From JBFHER01 sp041584055 (GTDB lineage Bacteria; Bacteroidota; Bacteroidia; Bacteroidales; UBA5342), in NCBI GenBank assembly GCA_041584055.1, contig JBFHER010000064.1, forward strand, positions 1 through 16,232: DNA of 16,232 nt. Direction: 5' to 3'. Made by a program: the position numbers and the translations under genes. The notes below the pieces were generated by a model. That model searched no databases and was not told the DNA's origin. It worked only from the letters and a program-made list of their open reading frames with translations. Each line of letters begins with the position of its first letter. Position 1 is the first letter of the stretch. Below, piece by piece: positions 14,409 through 16,232 of the stretch.

Positions 14409-14504
14409 TCACTTCGTTTCTATCTCACCCGCAGCCACTTCATCTCGCCTTTGACGGATTCTGCTCTCCTTAGTCATTATAGGAAAAAGTGTCTCAGAAA
14501 TCAT
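14409..14504 (-). other. 31-codon open frame in the wbqC-lipoprotein gap; small gene or dispersed-repeat fragment
   Basis: An ATG at 14504 opens 31 codons to TGA at 14409, ending RQRRDEVAAGEIETK; a second in-frame ATG is at 14477. The same frame stays open upstream through the whole gap and across the wbqC stop (reading KRSDERPQSLFSFTRWAVKR just before the ATG side), although no start codon is seen there. The stretch is richer in GC than the surrounding intergenic DNA, and its reading is protein-like (mixed charged and aromatic residues) rather than Lys/Asn/Ile-rich as in AT-rich spacers. No promoter or known domain was recognised. It may be a piece of a repeated genomic element rather than an expressed gene. 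The 256-bp gap 14316-14571 otherwise holds only the promoter and repeats listed, plus a possible GCCCTC/GAGGGC pairing (14522-14527 with 14564-14569). Confidence 0.35.
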
Positions 14505-14571
14505 ATAACGCGCAACGCATTGCCCTCTTTTAACTGCCCATCTTGTGAAGCTGAATAGAGATTGAGGGCGC

Positions 14572-15225
14572 TCATCGGACCGCTTCAGACGGCATCCTCC
14601 CTTCGGCCGACAAGAAAAAGATTGCCTCCGGTCCTTTGTTAAAAAGCAAATCTATGATGCTTAGGTTAGGAAGAAAACCTGACTTTGCGGTAAAAACCTG
14701 TCGGTATTCTTTGATCTTAAAATCAGGATCTGCGGTTAAAAAGTCTTTCTTTGGATTGATCGCATCTCTAAAATCAAGCGCAGCACCGGCTTCCATAAAT
14801 TCATTTGAATAAGCAATCGCAAATTCGCCTTCAATATTTTTCAAAATTGCTTCCAGTAAAGCACGGTTAAAATCCAAAAGCAGATCCCACTTTTGCGTAT
14901 AAAAAGGCAGTAGATCATCCATATAATATTCAAAAAACGGAGAACTTTTGTAGGCGGCGGTCAGTGCTTTCAGGTGATTTCCCTGCCAGTCTTCATCATA
15001 AGCAATCCTGACATCTTTCATCGCTTTTTTTCGTTCGCGCCCCTTTACTACCGGGATGGTCAAAGAAAGTCTTCCGTTTGATGAATAAATATCACACCTG
15101 TTCCGATAGGTCTGCTTCGTGTAATGATCGTATTGTTCAATCACAATTTTTTTTCCGGAAACAATTTTTTGGAAATACTGAACCGGTCCCAAGTATGTTG
15201 ATCCAAGAAGAATCGTTTGACTCAT
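14572..15225 (-). CDS. WbqC family protein
   Basis: Cytoplasmic protein of 217 residues of the WbqC-like family (PF08889 type), found in Bacteroidota and in some O-antigen clusters; the biochemical role is not established. The N-terminal TILLGSTYLGPVQYFQKI matches the family's opening motif, followed by EQYDHYTKQTYRNRCDIYSS, the LTIPVVKGRERK region and near the end GFLPNLSIIDLLFNKGPEA. An ATG 13 codons upstream exists (15264) but would overlap the peptidase gene and precede the conserved start, so 15225 is used. The last 12 residues (SAEGRMPSEAVR) extend past the usual end of the family and lie in the unusual segment that continues into the gap downstream. It follows the peptidase gene by 19 bp, so the two are probably cotranscribed. 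Confidence 0.85.
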   Translation of the reverse strand: MSQTILLGSTYLGPVQYFQKIVSGKKIVIEQYDHYTKQTYRNRCDIYSSNGRLSLTIPVVKGRERKKAMKDVRIAYDEDWQGNHLKALTAAYKSSPFFEYYMDDLLPFYTQKWDLLLDFNRALLEAILKNIEGEFAIAYSNEFMEAGAALDFRDAINPKKDFLTADPDFKIKEYRQVFTAKSGFLPNLSIIDLLFNKGPEAIFFLSAEGRMPSEAVR

Positions 15226-15244
15226 AATTCCATGCACTTTAAAT

Positions 15245-16232
15245 TCATCTCGCCAGCCAAACATTCAAAGAATCCATGGCCTGTTGTTTCATATCCTCAG
15301 GAAGATTATAAATGCGTGTCCGATGACTTCCGCCCGGCTTTACAAGCTTCAGGGCATTTGTTTTTCCGTTGAGTTCAATACCCGTTGCAGACCATGGATC
15401 GTATTCACCATAAATGTATAACATGTTGTTGCCATCACGCTGCACTTTTCGATCACATTTACGCATGGTCCTTTTCCAGCGCAAGGACACATTATCCGGT
15501 AAAAACACCATCGACAGGTAATCTTTTGAGGACTTAATTTTCAGCCATTCTTTAAAGGGGGCTGTATCGTAGCCATAATAACCCAGTTCGTGTGCAGCCT
15601 GAATAAAGAAGGAAAGAATTGGCTTTGTTCCTTCTACAGAGAAATAATCAGGGTTGCTCACCTCCAGAAAATGACGCAGAATCGTTGAATCATTTGCTGC
15701 AGGCGAAGGAATGCGATTCACATCGTCACCCCACTGCCAAAATGCAAAAGCGTACTCCAGAACACTGTAATCATACACTTCATCCAGGGGAATCTGGAAG
15801 CTTAACTTTTCTTCTTCACAATATTTATCGAAATAACTTTGCAGTTTATCCCTGCGCTTCAGAACTTCTATTTGAAATGCCTGCACTTTTTCACGGTCAC
15901 TTTTCGAGGATACAGCATTGAGAAATAGCTCGTGGCGACCATCCTCAACACCAAAATTGACAGGTGCAACATAGGGCACACTGATATCCACATCATCGGG
16001 AAAATAATACTTATAAAGAATCGCGGTTTGACCTCCCTTGCTAATTCCTGTTGCGATCCACTTTTCCTTATAAATTTGCTTAAACATTTGATTTATGCGG
16101 TGATGGTCGTATGCGGCATTGCGGGTTGTTAGGAATTTCCAATCGGCATTTTCCGGTGTACTTTCGTTGAAATACCTGTGTTCTATACAAATTTGATTTG
16201 CCTTTAGAAGTTTTGAAAGTTCATTGGTATAC
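15245..16232 (-). CDS. S28/S37-like serine peptidase, prolyl tripeptidyl aminopeptidase type (5' partial)
   Basis: Alpha/beta-hydrolase peptidase cut by the window edge: the frame is open from 16231, so the ATG at 16087 is internal. The 48 residues before it include EHRYFNESTPENADWKFLTT, typical of this family, leading directly into the nucleophile motif WIATGISKGGQTAILYKYYF. Counting from 16231, the nucleophile is Ser64, with likely Asp278 (YIYGEYDPWS) and His303 (PGGSHRTRI). A long helical cap lies between them (about 95-250), with VPYVAPVNFGVEDGR just after the nucleophile strand. Homologues are usually exported and release peptides with a penultimate Pro; the signal peptide would lie outside the window. 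wbqC follows 19 bp downstream. Confidence 0.85.
   Translation of the reverse strand, partial: YTNELSKLLKANQICIEHRYFNESTPENADWKFLTTRNAAYDHHRINQMFKQIYKEKWIATGISKGGQTAILYKYYFPDDVDISVPYVAPVNFGVEDGRHELFLNAVSSKSDREKVQAFQIEVLKRRDKLQSYFDKYCEEEKLSFQIPLDEVYDYSVLEYAFAFWQWGDDVNRIPSPAANDSTILRHFLEVSNPDYFSVEGTKPILSFFIQAAHELGYYGYDTAPFKEWLKIKSSKDYLSMVFLPDNVSLRWKRTMRKCDRKVQRDGNNMLYIYGEYDPWSATGIELNGKTNALKLVKPGGSHRTRIYNLPEDMKQQAMDSLNVWLAR

Noticed and set aside
15226..15264. Upstream ATG giving a 230-residue WbqC protein
   Set aside because: It overlaps the end of the peptidase gene and adds residues before the conserved family N-terminus (TILLGSTYLGPVQYF).
1..16232. CRISPR array, tRNA, rRNA, insertion sequence or phage genes
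   Set aside because: No regularly spaced repeats, cloverleaf-like sequences, transposase or phage motifs were found on either strand; most of the window is densely coding.

Overview
The window comes from a Bacteroidota chromosome, most likely Cytophagales-like. The support is: a protease with a type IX secretion (T9SS) C-terminal sorting domain, the T9SS component PorQ, a DUF5606 protein, the nusB-yajC-ybbR-coaE order, a LytS/LytTR two-component pair, and promoters of the Bacteroidota form TTTG-N19-21-TAnnTTTG with short leaders lacking Shine-Dalgarno sequences. Base composition is moderately AT-rich. I see no rRNA, tRNA, CRISPR array, transposase or phage gene. Assignments rest on motif reading by eye; no database search was run.

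Left part (1-5407). A secreted lysyl-endopeptidase-like S1 protease (5' end outside the window) meets, tail to tail with a 4-bp overlap, a SpmA-SpmB fusion membrane protein with nucleoside recognition (Gate) domains. Divergent from it are a Tsx/DUF5020-like outer-membrane channel and an AzgA-type purine permease, closed by a strong terminator. The channel and permease look like a two-membrane purine uptake pathway, and the Gate protein shares their regulatory gap.

Middle (5408-10953). porQ stands alone on the + strand and converges on a long minus-strand housekeeping block. Read from its upstream end, that block is nusB, yajC, then an intrinsic terminator, then a new promoter, ybbR, coaE, a TerB/J-domain protein and a DUF5606 protein. 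The cluster therefore holds at least two transcription units.

Right part (10975-16232). A compact minus-strand operon encodes a small lipoprotein, a LytS-type histidine kinase, a LytTR response regulator and a Gfo/Idh/MocA oxidoreductase; three of the four are joined by overlaps or gaps of under 10 bp. Just upstream of its promoter lie two identical 11-bp direct repeats spaced 21 bp start to start, the geometry expected of a LytTR binding site. Further upstream is an unusual segment whose open frame runs out of the 3' end of the WbqC-family gene and ends in a 31-codon ORF; it may be a dispersed repeat or a small gene. The window ends in a partial S28/S37-like serine peptidase gene immediately upstream of wbqC.

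The most interesting items are the LytTR-like repeats with their operon, the coding-like segment at 14409-14600, and the divergent purine-transport locus with its overlapping palindromes.
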